NCBI RefSeq assembly: GCF_000060345.1
Contig: NC_008571.1
Location: forward strand, 1,550,001 to 1,614,000
Direction: 5' to 3'
Length of the DNA: 64,000 bases
DNA from: Christiangramia forsetii KT0803
GTDB lineage: Bacteria; Bacteroidota; Bacteroidia; Flavobacteriales; Flavobacteriaceae
Shown: in pieces, positions 19,630 to 27,898 of the stretch
Numbering within the stretch: position 1 is the stretch's first letter
Layout of the letters: each line of letters starts with the position of its first letter
Translations under genes and position numbers: made by a program
Notes under the pieces: generated by a model
Database searches by the model: none
Told to the model about the DNA's origin: nothing
What the model saw: the letters and a program-made list of their open reading frames with translations, nothing else

Positions 19630-20550
19630 CTAACTTGTTTTAGATGGAGCCTCAGGGTTTGGCGCTAATCTCACCGGAAACTCTTTTTCACCACCGTATA
19701 ATTTGATTTCCTGAATATCTGCTGGCATGTAATAGCCATTATCTTCAAGTGCTTCTTTTACCGCTCTAACCACGTTTCCTTTCGTTATCAAAGCTTGCAT
19801 TCTAAAATCCTTGGTATCTACCCAAAAGAATACTTTAAGGTTCACGGTACTGGTAGCTAATTCATCTTCAATTACAAAGTTTTCATGATCTTCATCTTCA
19901 ATTACCAGAGGATCTTTTCTTAGAGCTTCCATCACAGTTTTTTTAGCCCCATCAATATTATCTTCATAAGCGATACCAATAATAAAGCTCCAACGAAAAA
20001 AACCATCTTCAGTGAAATTTGTTACAGGCTCCGTAAGCACATCACTATTTGGAATATATACATCTTTACCGTCAAAGGTTTTCAGTTTAGTATATCTAAA
20101 TTCCAGGGTTTTCACCTTACCAAAATTATCGCCAATTTCAACCGTATCATTTACATCAAAGGGTCTGTTGAAAGCAAGGATAATACCGGCAATAAAGTTT
20201 TCTCCAATATCTTTAAAAGCAAACCCCAGCACAACAGCACTAGCTCCGGCGGCTGTAAGTATTCCCGTGGCTACGCCTCCAAGACCGGCTGCTTTAAGGG
20301 CAAGCATAATAGCAATAATTATTATAACAAACCTAATGGCTTTTCCCAGAAATCGGCTCATTAAAGGATCTGATGTCCTTGCAGAAATTCTCCTTTGAAA
20401 GAATCTACCCAACCAGATGCCAATTAATACACCTAGTATAATAATTAAAAGGCCTAGTCCAATTCCTGGAAGTTGATCAATAAAATTATTGTAGAATTGA
20501 TTAAAGGACTCTGTAACGTTCTCCGCTTCAGCAGGGCTGGAATTTTGCAT
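19630..20550 (-). CDS. Small-conductance mechanosensitive channel, MscS family
   Basis: This 306-residue protein has three transmembrane segments (about 28-50, 70-95 and 100-130). The pore-lining helix is Gly/Ala-rich (GGVATGILTAAGASAVVLGFA), followed by the MscS beta domain (FNRPFDVNDTVEIGDNFGKV) and a C-terminal alpha/beta domain. It releases solutes on hypo-osmotic shock. It is the last of four same-strand genes (DUF3817, a larger MscS protein, an endonuclease/exonuclease/phosphatase-family protein, and this one). Confidence 0.93.
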   Translation of the reverse strand: MQNSSPAEAENVTESFNQFYNNFIDQLPGIGLGLLIIILGVLIGIWLGRFFQRRISARTSDPLMSRFLGKAIRFVIIIIAIMLALKAAGLGGVATGILTAAGASAVVLGFAFKDIGENFIAGIILAFNRPFDVNDTVEIGDNFGKVKTLEFRYTKLKTFDGKDVYIPNSDVLTEPVTNFTEDGFFRWSFIIGIAYEDNIDGAKKTVMEALRKDPLVIEDEDHENFVIEDELATSTVNLKVFFWVDTKDFRMQALITKGNVVRAVKEALEDNGYYMPADIQEIKLYGGEKEFPVRLAPNPEAPSKTS

Positions 20551-20613
20551 TATACTGTTTTCCTTAAAAATAAATATTAGAGGAGTGATACTATCCCAAT
20601 TAAATGTTAGTAT

Positions 20614-21717
20614 TTATTGGTTACTTGATCCATTTGGTCCCTTTTCAGAATTTTCACGTTCTTCTTCTGCGATTTGCTCTTTAGCTTTTTTTATCTGTTC
20701 CTGAGTTGCAAGTTTTGGTTTCTGTTCTTTGGCCAACTCTTTCTGTAAATATAGTTGCGCGTAAAAAGGATAATGATCTGATTTTATATCACTTCCTACA
20801 TCAATTTTACTCGCTCTAAATTCCTCCGAAACAAAAATATGATCAAGAGACCATTTCATAATAAAACTTGTAGCATCAAAGGTATTGTAAAAGCTCCTTC
20901 CTTTTCTTACATCTAAAAGTTCCCCAACACTTTGGAACAGGCTGGTAGTACTTGACCATGCAACATCATTAAAATCACCAATTACCATCACCGGGAGATC
21001 GGAGTCTCTTGCTTCTAAAGCTATTTTCATCATTTCAGCATCTCGGTCTGAAGATGAAGGATTATGTTGTGGCATAGGTGGAGTAGGGTGTATGGCATGA
21101 AGTTTTATCCATTCTCCAGATCGTAACTGAATCTCTGAATGAATTGAGGGAATACTATCATCTACCAAATATTTTATCTGTGGATTTCTTAATTTCAATT
21201 TTGAATAAAGCAACATCCCGTAAGTATTATCCAAAGGGGCCAGTTTCTTATAAGGATAATTAGAACCTATACCTTCTTCTATAGCTAATTCCCAATTACT
21301 ATCTGTTTCGGTAAAAACAGCAATATCAGGATCTAATTTTTTCATTTCAGCGATAAACAGCGCAGTTTCTTTATTCTTCTGAAGCACATTTGAAGTTAAT
21401 AACATAAAACCGCTATTTTCATTCACATTAGCAGTAGGTTTTCCAACGTCATAGGGTGCAAAGGGAGTGTATGGATATATTTTATAGAATTGAAAAATAA
21501 AACAGGTAACCAGAACTGCCATAAATGTATAATCTCTCCAGGATCTAATCTCAAATCTGAAAAAATAAACCGCTATGGCGGTAAGGGTTAATAGTGTTAA
21601 TTCAATATGCGGATAATCAAACATCCTGATCCACCAAAAATCTGCTGCAATTAGAGGAATTAATGTTAATACAACTGCAAGGATACCGAAGCCCTGAAGA
21701 AATGGTTTTAATTTCAT
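20614..21717 (-). CDS. Membrane-anchored endonuclease/exonuclease/phosphatase family protein
   Basis: This 367-residue protein has three N-terminal hydrophobic segments (about 5-25, 36-52 and 60-80), then an EEP catalytic domain. Motifs are LLTSNVLQKN near 105, DIAVFTETDSNWE with the metal-binding Glu, HPTPP, MVIGDFNDVAW and SLDHIFVSE, ending in SDHYPFYAQL with the catalytic Asp-His. The domain probably faces the periplasm. The family includes phosphodiesterases and nucleases, and the substrate is unknown. The tail is charged (KPKLATQEQIKKAKEQIAEE). The gene lies between two MscS channels. Confidence 0.85.
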   Translation of the reverse strand: MKLKPFLQGFGILAVVLTLIPLIAADFWWIRMFDYPHIELTLLTLTAIAVYFFRFEIRSWRDYTFMAVLVTCFIFQFYKIYPYTPFAPYDVGKPTANVNENSGFMLLTSNVLQKNKETALFIAEMKKLDPDIAVFTETDSNWELAIEEGIGSNYPYKKLAPLDNTYGMLLYSKLKLRNPQIKYLVDDSIPSIHSEIQLRSGEWIKLHAIHPTPPMPQHNPSSSDRDAEMMKIALEARDSDLPVMVIGDFNDVAWSSTTSLFQSVGELLDVRKGRSFYNTFDATSFIMKWSLDHIFVSEEFRASKIDVGSDIKSDHYPFYAQLYLQKELAKEQKPKLATQEQIKKAKEQIAEEERENSEKGPNGSSNQ

Positions 21718-21734
21718 AGTCTATTGATAAAGAA

Positions 21735-23021
21735 TTAAATTTCTGATTTTCTTTCCAGAAAACTACGAATATCATCTCCTGAAGGAGCTTCAAATAGTTT
21801 AAGATCAAAATAGGGGATAGCCGCTATAAGATGGTCAAAAATATCAGCCGAAATATACTCAAAATTTTCCCAGCGTTTATCCTTGCTAAAACAAAGTATT
21901 TCTAAAGGAATACCATTGGCAGTGGGAGCCATATGTCTTACGATGATATACATTTCCTTATGTACGGCAGAATGCTCATGCAGGTATGAGTCGGCATATT
22001 TTCTAAAGATTCCAAGATTGGTCTGGTTGCGACCATTGATGAGTAAGCTTTTATCGGTGCCGTTAGACTCATTGTATTTATCGATTTCTGCCTGTCTGTT
22101 TTCCAAATAGGGCGCGATAAGTTTAATTTTCTTTAATCTATCAATCTCTTCGGAAGTAAGGAATTTTACAGAATTTTGTTTGATATAAACCGAACGTTTT
22201 ATTCTTCTTCCGGGAGATTCCTGCATTCCTCTCCAGTTTTGGAATGAATCGGAAATTAGGCTGTATGTTGGGATCGTGGTAAAAGTATTATCCCAGTTTT
22301 GTACTCGAACTGTGGCAAGATTAATTTCGGTTACCGTACCATCTGCCCCGAATTTTTCAAAAGTGATCCAGTCTCCAATTCTAACGATATCGTTAACAGA
22401 AACCTGAATGGAAGCTACTAATCCCAGTATAGTATCCTTGAATATTAAAAGAATTACAGCGGAAGCCGCACCTAAAGAAATAGCAAATCCTAATACAGAT
22501 CTATTAAAAAGAGTTGAAAAGATAAACATTAAGCCTATAATCCAGATAAAGATCATGATGATCTGGCTAAAACTTTCTAATGGTTTATCATTAAATTCTT
22601 CTCTCGTTTTTAAATAATTCCTGGTAGACCTAAGTACACTTCTACAAATCCATACAATAAGTATGATGACATAAATTTCTACCAGCTTATAAAAAATCTC
22701 AAGGACTTCCGGAAATTCAGAAAATATTAATGGGAAGAGCTTGTAAACCACAAACAATGGAAGAAATCGCCCAACATACCTTGGAAAGTTACTTTTTATA
22801 AGAAAGTCATCGAGCGTGGTTTTTGTCTTATTTGTAAATAACTTAAACCCTTCTATTATAAAATTTTTGATGAGATAATTGATTCCCAGAACAATCAGGG
22901 TAAGAACCACAAGATTAATGAGAAGATTAAGATACTGAGCAGCCACGGCATTCATTCCGTAGTCTACAAATAACTCTTCAAAAAAGCAGATAATATCTAT
23001 TAAGCCTTCTTCAATATTCAT
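21735..23021 (-). CDS. MscS-family mechanosensitive channel, YbdG-like
   Basis: This 428-residue protein has about five hydrophobic segments before the MscS pore helix (LGFAISLGAASAVILLIF). SVNDIVRIGDWITFEKFGADGTV and INLATVRVQNWDNTFTTIP follow, which with the large C-terminal domain (GRRIKRSVYIKQ) matches the YbdG/MscM subgroup. It may respond to mild osmotic stress. DUF3817 lies 3 bp upstream and the endonuclease-like gene 17 bp downstream, so the four genes look like one operon. Confidence 0.9.
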   Translation of the reverse strand: MNIEEGLIDIICFFEELFVDYGMNAVAAQYLNLLINLVVLTLIVLGINYLIKNFIIEGFKLFTNKTKTTLDDFLIKSNFPRYVGRFLPLFVVYKLFPLIFSEFPEVLEIFYKLVEIYVIILIVWICRSVLRSTRNYLKTREEFNDKPLESFSQIIMIFIWIIGLMFIFSTLFNRSVLGFAISLGAASAVILLIFKDTILGLVASIQVSVNDIVRIGDWITFEKFGADGTVTEINLATVRVQNWDNTFTTIPTYSLISDSFQNWRGMQESPGRRIKRSVYIKQNSVKFLTSEEIDRLKKIKLIAPYLENRQAEIDKYNESNGTDKSLLINGRNQTNLGIFRKYADSYLHEHSAVHKEMYIIVRHMAPTANGIPLEILCFSKDKRWENFEYISADIFDHLIAAIPYFDLKLFEAPSGDDIRSFLERKSEI

Positions 23022-23024
23022 GTA

Positions 23025-23309
23025 CTATAAGTATTTCTTTTCAACATAAAACGGTCCAAAAGGAAGCATAGAGCAGCCAAGGATTATTCCTATCTGTTTT
23101 AAGCTCCATTTCATGGGTTTAATTAATAAGATTCCGCCTAAAACATAAGCGATAAAAAGAATACCGTGAGCCATACCAACCTGTCTAACCATTTCAGGCA
23201 TTTCAAATATATATTTTAGAGGCATAGCTATGAATAAAAGCAATAAGAAAGAGATTCCTTCAAGTATGCTAATCCATTTAAAGAGTTTGATTTGGCTTTG
23301 TAAAGACAT
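23025..23309 (-). CDS. DUF3817 small membrane protein
   Basis: This 94-residue protein has three hydrophobic segments (about 12-32, 43-65 and 70-88). WISILEGISFLLLLFIAMPLKY and VRQVGMAHGILFIAY are diagnostic of DUF3817, a family of unknown function often attached to transporters. It is the first gene of the mechanosensitive-channel cluster, 3 bp before the larger MscS gene. Confidence 0.85.
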   Translation of the reverse strand: MSLQSQIKLFKWISILEGISFLLLLFIAMPLKYIFEMPEMVRQVGMAHGILFIAYVLGGILLIKPMKWSLKQIGIILGCSMLPFGPFYVEKKYL

Positions 23310-23449
23310 AAACAGGATTTAATCTGTGCAAAGATAATTTATAAATTAGAAATGACATTACAGACCTTAAACAGCTTTGTGATGTTTTTAATAAAATTGA
23401 GTACTTGCTTTTTACCATTTTTCTTAATTTGCAGGTGTAAAATACATTT

Positions 23450-24493
23450 ATGAAAACTAAAAGGATATTAGTTACCGGCGGATTGGGATTTATAGGGTCT
23501 CACACAGTTGTAGCTTTGCAAAATGAAGGTTACGAGGTTGTAATCATTGATAATCTATCTAATTCATCTCTGGATGTTCTGGCTGGAATTACTCAGATTA
23601 CAGGAAAAACTCCGGAATTTGAGAATATAGACCTAAGAGAAAAAGCAGCAGTAAAAAGCTTTTTTGATCAATATACAGATATCGAAGATGTAATTCACTT
23701 TGCTGCCTCCAAGGCTGTAGGTGAAAGTGTAACCAATCCACTATTATATTATGAAAATAATATTTCTACCCTGGTCTACTTATTACATGAATTGAATAAA
23801 AAGGAGGGTGCCAGATTTATCTTTAGTTCTTCCTGTACTGTTTACGGCCAGGCTGATGAACTTCCAATTACAGAAGACGCTCCGGTAAAAAAAGCGGAAT
23901 CCCCTTATGGGAATACAAAACAAATAGGCGAAGAGATTATCCACGATACTTGTAAAACCAATGTAGATTTCAAGGCTATCTCATTACGATATTTTAATCC
24001 GATAGGAGCTCATCCAACTGCTGAAATTGGTGAATTGCCAATTGGAACTCCGCAAAATTTAGTTCCATTTATCACTCAAACAGCTATAGGAAAGAGAGAA
24101 GAATTATCTGTTTTCGGCGATGATTATCCTACTAATGACGGTACAGCTGTTAGAGACTATATTCATGTAATGGATCTAGCGGAAGCTCATGTTCATGCAC
24201 TCCAAAGATTAATGCATGGAAAAGAGAAAAATAATTATGAGGTATTTAATTTAGGTACCGGTAAAGGAAATTCTGTGCTGGAAGTCATCAACTCTTTCGA
24301 AAAAGTTTCTGGAGAAAAATTACCTCATAAGATCGTAGGCCGTAGAGAAGGAGATATAACAGCAGCATATGCCGATACTACAAAGGCTAATAACGAACTT
24401 AACTGGAAAGCAGAACGAACTTTAGATGATGCGCTAAAAAGTGCCTGGAAATGGCAACAGGTAGTAAAACGAAAAGAAGAGGAAGAAAATTAA
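23450..24493 (+). CDS. galE: UDP-glucose 4-epimerase
   Basis: This extended short-chain dehydrogenase of 347 residues interconverts UDP-glucose and UDP-galactose (or the N-acetyl forms). The NAD-binding TGGLGFIGSHT is at the N-terminus. FSSSCTVYG and SPYGNTKQIGEE give the catalytic Ser and Tyr (near residue 153) and Lys. LRYFNPIGAHP and VRDYIHVMDLAEAHV are standard GalE motifs. No other polysaccharide genes flank it. A hairpin of the GGCTGTCTAAAAA family follows the stop codon. Confidence 0.93.
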   Translation: MKTKRILVTGGLGFIGSHTVVALQNEGYEVVIIDNLSNSSLDVLAGITQITGKTPEFENIDLREKAAVKSFFDQYTDIEDVIHFAASKAVGESVTNPLLYYENNISTLVYLLHELNKKEGARFIFSSSCTVYGQADELPITEDAPVKKAESPYGNTKQIGEEIIHDTCKTNVDFKAISLRYFNPIGAHPTAEIGELPIGTPQNLVPFITQTAIGKREELSVFGDDYPTNDGTAVRDYIHVMDLAEAHVHALQRLMHGKEKNNYEVFNLGTGKGNSVLEVINSFEKVSGEKLPHKIVGRREGDITAAYADTTKANNELNWKAERTLDDALKSAWKWQQVVKRKEEEEN

Positions 24494-24518
24494 TTTTGCC
24501 TCTGCATATAAATAAAAT

Positions 24519-24562
24519 AGGCTGTCTAAAAAATGATATTACTTTCACTTTCTAGACAGCCT
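24519..24562. terminator. Hairpin of the GGCTGTCTAAAAA family, between galE and yqaE
   Basis: AGGCTGTCTA (24519-24528) and TAGACAGCCT (24553-24562) are perfect 10-bp arms around a 24-nt loop. The element closely resembles the one at 27841-27894. It probably terminates galE and the convergent yqaE. Confidence 0.6.
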
Positions 24563-24585
24563 CTTAATTTAATAAGAAATTTTTC

Positions 24586-24744
24586 TTATCGAGTTCCATT
24601 TACCAGGAATGCATGTATCACTCCAGGAATCCAACCTAAGGCGGTTAATAGTAAACTTATTAAAAAAGTAACTCCTAACCCGTGCTTCATAAATACAGCC
24701 AGCGGCGGTAAAAGGATATTCAATACAATTGTAAGAATTGACAT
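24586..24744 (-). CDS. YqaE/Pmp3-family small membrane protein
   Basis: This 52-residue protein (MSILTIVLNILLPPLAVF...) is missed by length-filtered gene calls. Two hydrophobic helices frame a short loop. LPPLAVFMKHG and LTALGWIPGVIHAF are the family signature (PPLAVF and GW-PG-IHA). Members in yeast and bacteria affect membrane potential and salt tolerance; the exact role here is unknown. The gene has its own 120-bp upstream gap and converges on galE. A plus-strand frame over the same DNA has no recognisable family. Confidence 0.9.
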   Translation of the reverse strand: MSILTIVLNILLPPLAVFMKHGLGVTFLISLLLTALGWIPGVIHAFLVNGTR

Positions 24745-24865
24745 AGTTTTGATTTTATTTGGTTAATAGTAAAAACGCCGTAGCGTAATTTTAAACCAAG
24801 ATAATATGATTAAAAACCTAAACCTTAGACCTTATGAAAAGTTTAGAATTTTGTTTAGGAAAGAG

Positions 24866-25486
24866 TTAAACCATTTCGAATATCACTAAAGCATACAGGT
24901 AAAATCTTGCAAACCTTAGCAAACCAAAAATCAAATAACTGGAAAACGGGAACCTGATAATACCTGCGGCAATACTCGTCATCGCAAATGGAATAGGTAA
25001 AAGCGCTCCAACAATGATTAAAAAGCCACCCCATTTTCTGGTGTTTTTAATATGCTTGGCCATCTTAAGTTCCATAGCTTTATGAACTGCTGGAATTTTT
25101 GTGATGCTCACACCAAGCCAATAAGAAACAATTCCGCCCAGGTAAGAAGCTGTTGCTAAAAGCGTAAGAAATAGAATTGGGCTTGAAGATTTTCCTGCCC
25201 AGGCAATAAAAAGCTCAGGAGGAACTAAACCAAGAAGTGATTCTGAAAGAAAGAAAATACTTAAAACCTCAAGAGGAGCATAGGTTTCGGTAATAGTTAC
25301 CAGCATATCTTCAATATCGAGAAGATAACGATCTATAGCCCATAAGGCGCCCACAAACAATACGATAGGTATGATAGCTTTTTTTATACTGTTCCAAACG
25401 AACGTATAAAAACCTGTATAACTATAATATTGATGTAATAAGCGTATTCGCGACTTCTTTTTAGATTTCGCTTTTTCTTTCATCAA
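24866..25486 (-). CDS. VTT/SNARE-associated (DedA-like) membrane protein
   Basis: This 206-residue protein has a basic cytoplasmic N-terminus (KEKAKSKKKSRIR) and about five hydrophobic segments. SESLLGLVPPELFIAWAG and GGFLIIVGALLPIPFAMTSIAAGI are the two VTT-domain re-entrant motifs (E...P-E and G-R/G...P), here in the short YqaA-like form. Related proteins flip phospholipids or polyprenyl phosphates, but the substrate here is unknown. It sits 54 bp downstream of the gene at 25541. Confidence 0.8.
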   Translation of the reverse strand: MMKEKAKSKKKSRIRLLHQYYSYTGFYTFVWNSIKKAIIPIVLFVGALWAIDRYLLDIEDMLVTITETYAPLEVLSIFFLSESLLGLVPPELFIAWAGKSSSPILFLTLLATASYLGGIVSYWLGVSITKIPAVHKAMELKMAKHIKNTRKWGGFLIIVGALLPIPFAMTSIAAGIIRFPFSSYLIFGLLRFARFYLYALVIFEMV

Positions 25487-25540
25487 ATAATTTCTTTTTG
25501 TAGCAATTTCAGAAGTACTTCTGAAAAGTATTTTCGGGAA

Positions 25541-25960
25541 TTAATAATCTTCCCCGGCATGTTCCTTTAAGGCCTTGACATAATCACGAAGCTCCATTTC
25601 ATTCAGCTTATTGGAATGTTCGGCCATTAGAGATAGCATATATTCTAAACTTTCCTGCCCGGTAACATCTTCTGTTTCTATAATCTCAGTTTCCTCTTCA
25701 GCTTCTTCATTCTCTTCTTCATTATTATCTTCATCCAACTCCAATGGTTCATCATCAGGAATGGCTATTAAAAAGTCGTCATGCTCACTAATATGCTCAT
25801 GGGTCAACCTGGTTACTTTAGCCAGCAAAGGAATGTTCTCTTCAACTACAAGTTTTCTAAGATCTTTGAGATCTTCAACGATTGTATTGGTAATGATTCC
25901 GTTGCGCATCAAGTCGCGTTGAATCTTATTGAGTAACTTCTGTGCTGTTATATTTTCCAA
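25541..25960 (-). CDS. Acidic conserved hypothetical protein
   Basis: This 139-residue protein has a helical N-terminus (AQKLLNKIQRDLMRNGIITN) and a strongly acidic low-complexity linker of mainly Glu/Asp at about residues 75-95. A helical C-terminus follows (SLEYMLSLMAEHSNKLNEMELRDYVKALKEHAG). No domain is recognised. Flavobacteria often carry such a short acidic protein, but I know of no function. It precedes the VTT-family gene on the same strand. Confidence 0.65.
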   Translation of the reverse strand: MENITAQKLLNKIQRDLMRNGIITNTIVEDLKDLRKLVVEENIPLLAKVTRLTHEHISEHDDFLIAIPDDEPLELDEDNNEEENEEAEEETEIIETEDVTGQESLEYMLSLMAEHSNKLNEMELRDYVKALKEHAGEDY

Positions 25961-26177
25961 GGTATCTCTATTAAATTAGTCAGTACTTATTTTGCGAAAA
26001 TTCAATTAAATCTGCTGAATTTTTCTCAGGAACAAAGTTAGTTTTTTTAAGATTCTATAAAAGTCTTTTGTAAGGTTTTATAAAGTATTTAACCTTTAAA
26101 ATTAACACAATCTTAGAGCTTTAAATTTCAGGAGCATAAGCGTCTTTAGTAGCTTTAAAATTCAAAAAAAATAAATT

Positions 26178-26888
26178 ATGAGTACGAATAAGAAAACAGC
26201 TCTTATTACCGGAGGAAGTAAAGGTATAGGTTATGGTGTTGCAGAGACTTTACTAAAAATGGGATATAAAGTAGCTATTACCAGCCGTTCATTATCATCT
26301 GCGGAAAAAGCTGCTGGTGAATTATCTAAGCATGGAGAAGCTCTTGGATTGGAAGCCGATGTTAGAAATTTCGATAGTCAGCAAAAAGCGGTTGACCAAT
26401 TGATTAATAAATGGGGACAGTTAGATGTTCTTGTCGCCAATGCGGGAATCGGAAATTTTGGTTCTGTTGAAGACCTCACGGTAGAGGAGTGGAAAGATAC
26501 CATTGATACTAATCTGACTGGAGTTTTCTTTAGTATAAAAGCATGCGTAGATGCTTTAAAAAAATCTGAAGGATATATTATCACCATTTCAAGTCTTGCA
26601 GGTACAAATTTCTTTGCCGGGGGAGCGGCATATAATGCCAGTAAATTTGGAGTTACAGGCTTTACACAAGCAGTTATGCTGGATCTTCGTGATAAAGGTG
26701 TAAAAGTAAGCACCATTATGCCAGGTTCTGTAGCAACACATTTCAATGATCATGAACCTTCTGAAGCCGATGCCTGGAAAATACAGAGTGAGGATATTGG
26801 TGAATTGGTAGGAGATCTATTAAAAATGAATCCTCGCACACTACCTAGTAAGATAGAAGTGAGGCCTTCAAAGCCACCAAAAAAGTAA
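26178..26888 (+). CDS. Short-chain dehydrogenase/reductase
   Basis: This classical SDR of 236 residues has the cofactor motif TGGSKGIGYG at the N-terminus, VLVANAGIGNFG near residue 85, catalytic Ser in ITISSLAG and YNASK with Tyr near 151. The Gly-rich motif with TSRS after the second strand suggests NADP. Substrate unknown. It resembles FabG-like reductases. A strong terminator follows and a second SDR gene lies downstream. Confidence 0.88.
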   Translation: MSTNKKTALITGGSKGIGYGVAETLLKMGYKVAITSRSLSSAEKAAGELSKHGEALGLEADVRNFDSQQKAVDQLINKWGQLDVLVANAGIGNFGSVEDLTVEEWKDTIDTNLTGVFFSIKACVDALKKSEGYIITISSLAGTNFFAGGAAYNASKFGVTGFTQAVMLDLRDKGVKVSTIMPGSVATHFNDHEPSEADAWKIQSEDIGELVGDLLKMNPRTLPSKIEVRPSKPPKK

Positions 26889-26906
26889 TCGTTCTTTATT
26901 GATAAC

Positions 26907-26935
26907 AAGCCGGATTTTTTTAAAGGATCCGGCTT
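26907..26935 (+). terminator. Rho-independent terminator
   Basis: AAGCCGGAT (26907-26915) and ATCCGGCTT (26927-26935) form a perfect 9-bp stem followed by a T-run, 18 nt after the SDR stop codon. Confidence 0.87.
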
Positions 26936-27066
26936 TTTTATGCTTCATGATAAATTATTTAACAAGCCTTAGTATATCTGGTTAAATTAATGACAAAGCC
27001 CATGATTCCTAAGTTATTTTAGAGGTTTTGGAGTATTTTAGATAAAATCAAAAAAAGAAATTAGTT

Positions 27067-27816
27067 ATGAGCATGAAAGGAAAAACGATTATTATTACCG
27101 GAGCCTCAAGTGGAATTGGTGAAGCAACAGCGATGAGATTAGCTAAGGAAGGCGTAAATGTTGTGTTGACGGCCCGAAGAGAAGAAAAGTTAAAGGAACT
27201 AAAATCCAAAATCGATAAGGAAAATGGAGGAAAAGCCCTTGTAATTCCAGGAGATGTAACCAAAAAAGAAGATTTCAAGAACCTCATAGATAAAACCAAG
27301 AAAGAATTTGGCAGTATTGACGGATTGATAAATAATGCTGGATTAATGCCTTTATCATATGTCAAAAATCTACATACAGATGAATGGGATAAAATGGTAG
27401 ATGTTAATATCAAGGGGGTTTTAAATGGGGTTGCGGCTGTGCTTCCAACAATGATGGAGCAGAAGAGTGGTAATATTATAAATATTTCCTCTAGTGCTGC
27501 TAGAAAGATATATCCCGGGGGAGCAGTTTACTGTGCAACAAAATCTGCAGTAAAAATGTTTTCTGAAGGATTAAGACAGGAATTGGCACCTAAATTCAAT
27601 ATAAATATTACCTCAATTGAACCTGGTTTTGTCGATACTGAACTTACCGATACTATTACCGATGATGAAATAAAAGAAGACGTTCTATCTAATTTTAAGG
27701 AGATGACACCGTTGCAAGCAGAAGACATTGCAAATGCTATTTATTATTCACTCTCGCAACCAAAAAGAGCGAATGTAAATGACGTATTTATAATGCCTAC
27801 AGAGCAGGAACAATAG
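27067..27816 (+). CDS. Short-chain dehydrogenase/reductase (YdfG-like)
   Basis: This 249-residue classical SDR has TGASSGIGEATA as cofactor loop, LTARREEKL giving an NADP-preferring Arg pair, and LINNAGLMPLSYV. The catalytic Ser is in IINISSSAAR and Tyr lies near 155 in YCATKSAV. The TSIEPGFVDTELT region and length match the YdfG/serine-3-dehydrogenase-like branch that reduces hydroxy acids and aldehydes. The true substrate is not known. The gene is bounded by a terminator upstream and a long perfect hairpin downstream. Confidence 0.88.
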   Translation: MSMKGKTIIITGASSGIGEATAMRLAKEGVNVVLTARREEKLKELKSKIDKENGGKALVIPGDVTKKEDFKNLIDKTKKEFGSIDGLINNAGLMPLSYVKNLHTDEWDKMVDVNIKGVLNGVAAVLPTMMEQKSGNIINISSSAARKIYPGGAVYCATKSAVKMFSEGLRQELAPKFNINITSIEPGFVDTELTDTITDDEIKEDVLSNFKEMTPLQAEDIANAIYYSLSQPKRANVNDVFIMPTEQEQ

Positions 27817-27840
27817 AGAACCACTAGATTAGATTATTAT

Positions 27841-27894
27841 AAAGAGGCTGTCTAAAAAAGTGAAATTAATGTCACTTTTTTAGACAGCCTCTTT
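27841..27894. terminator. Perfect 23-bp inverted repeat, bidirectional terminator of the GGCTGTCTAAAAA family
   Basis: Positions 27841-27863 and 27872-27894 are perfect inverted repeats with an 8-nt loop, and both ends carry A/T-runs. The core reads GAGGCTGTCTAAAAAAGTGA. It sits exactly between two convergent genes, with the stop of the minus-strand gene at 27899. It shares its arms with 24519-24562. Confidence 0.85.
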
Positions 27895-27898
27895 TTGT

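Noticed and set aside
24533-24766. 77-codon plus-strand reading frame
   Set aside because: It lies over the minus-strand YqaE/Pmp3 gene, whose family signature is clear, and begins inside a terminator hairpin.
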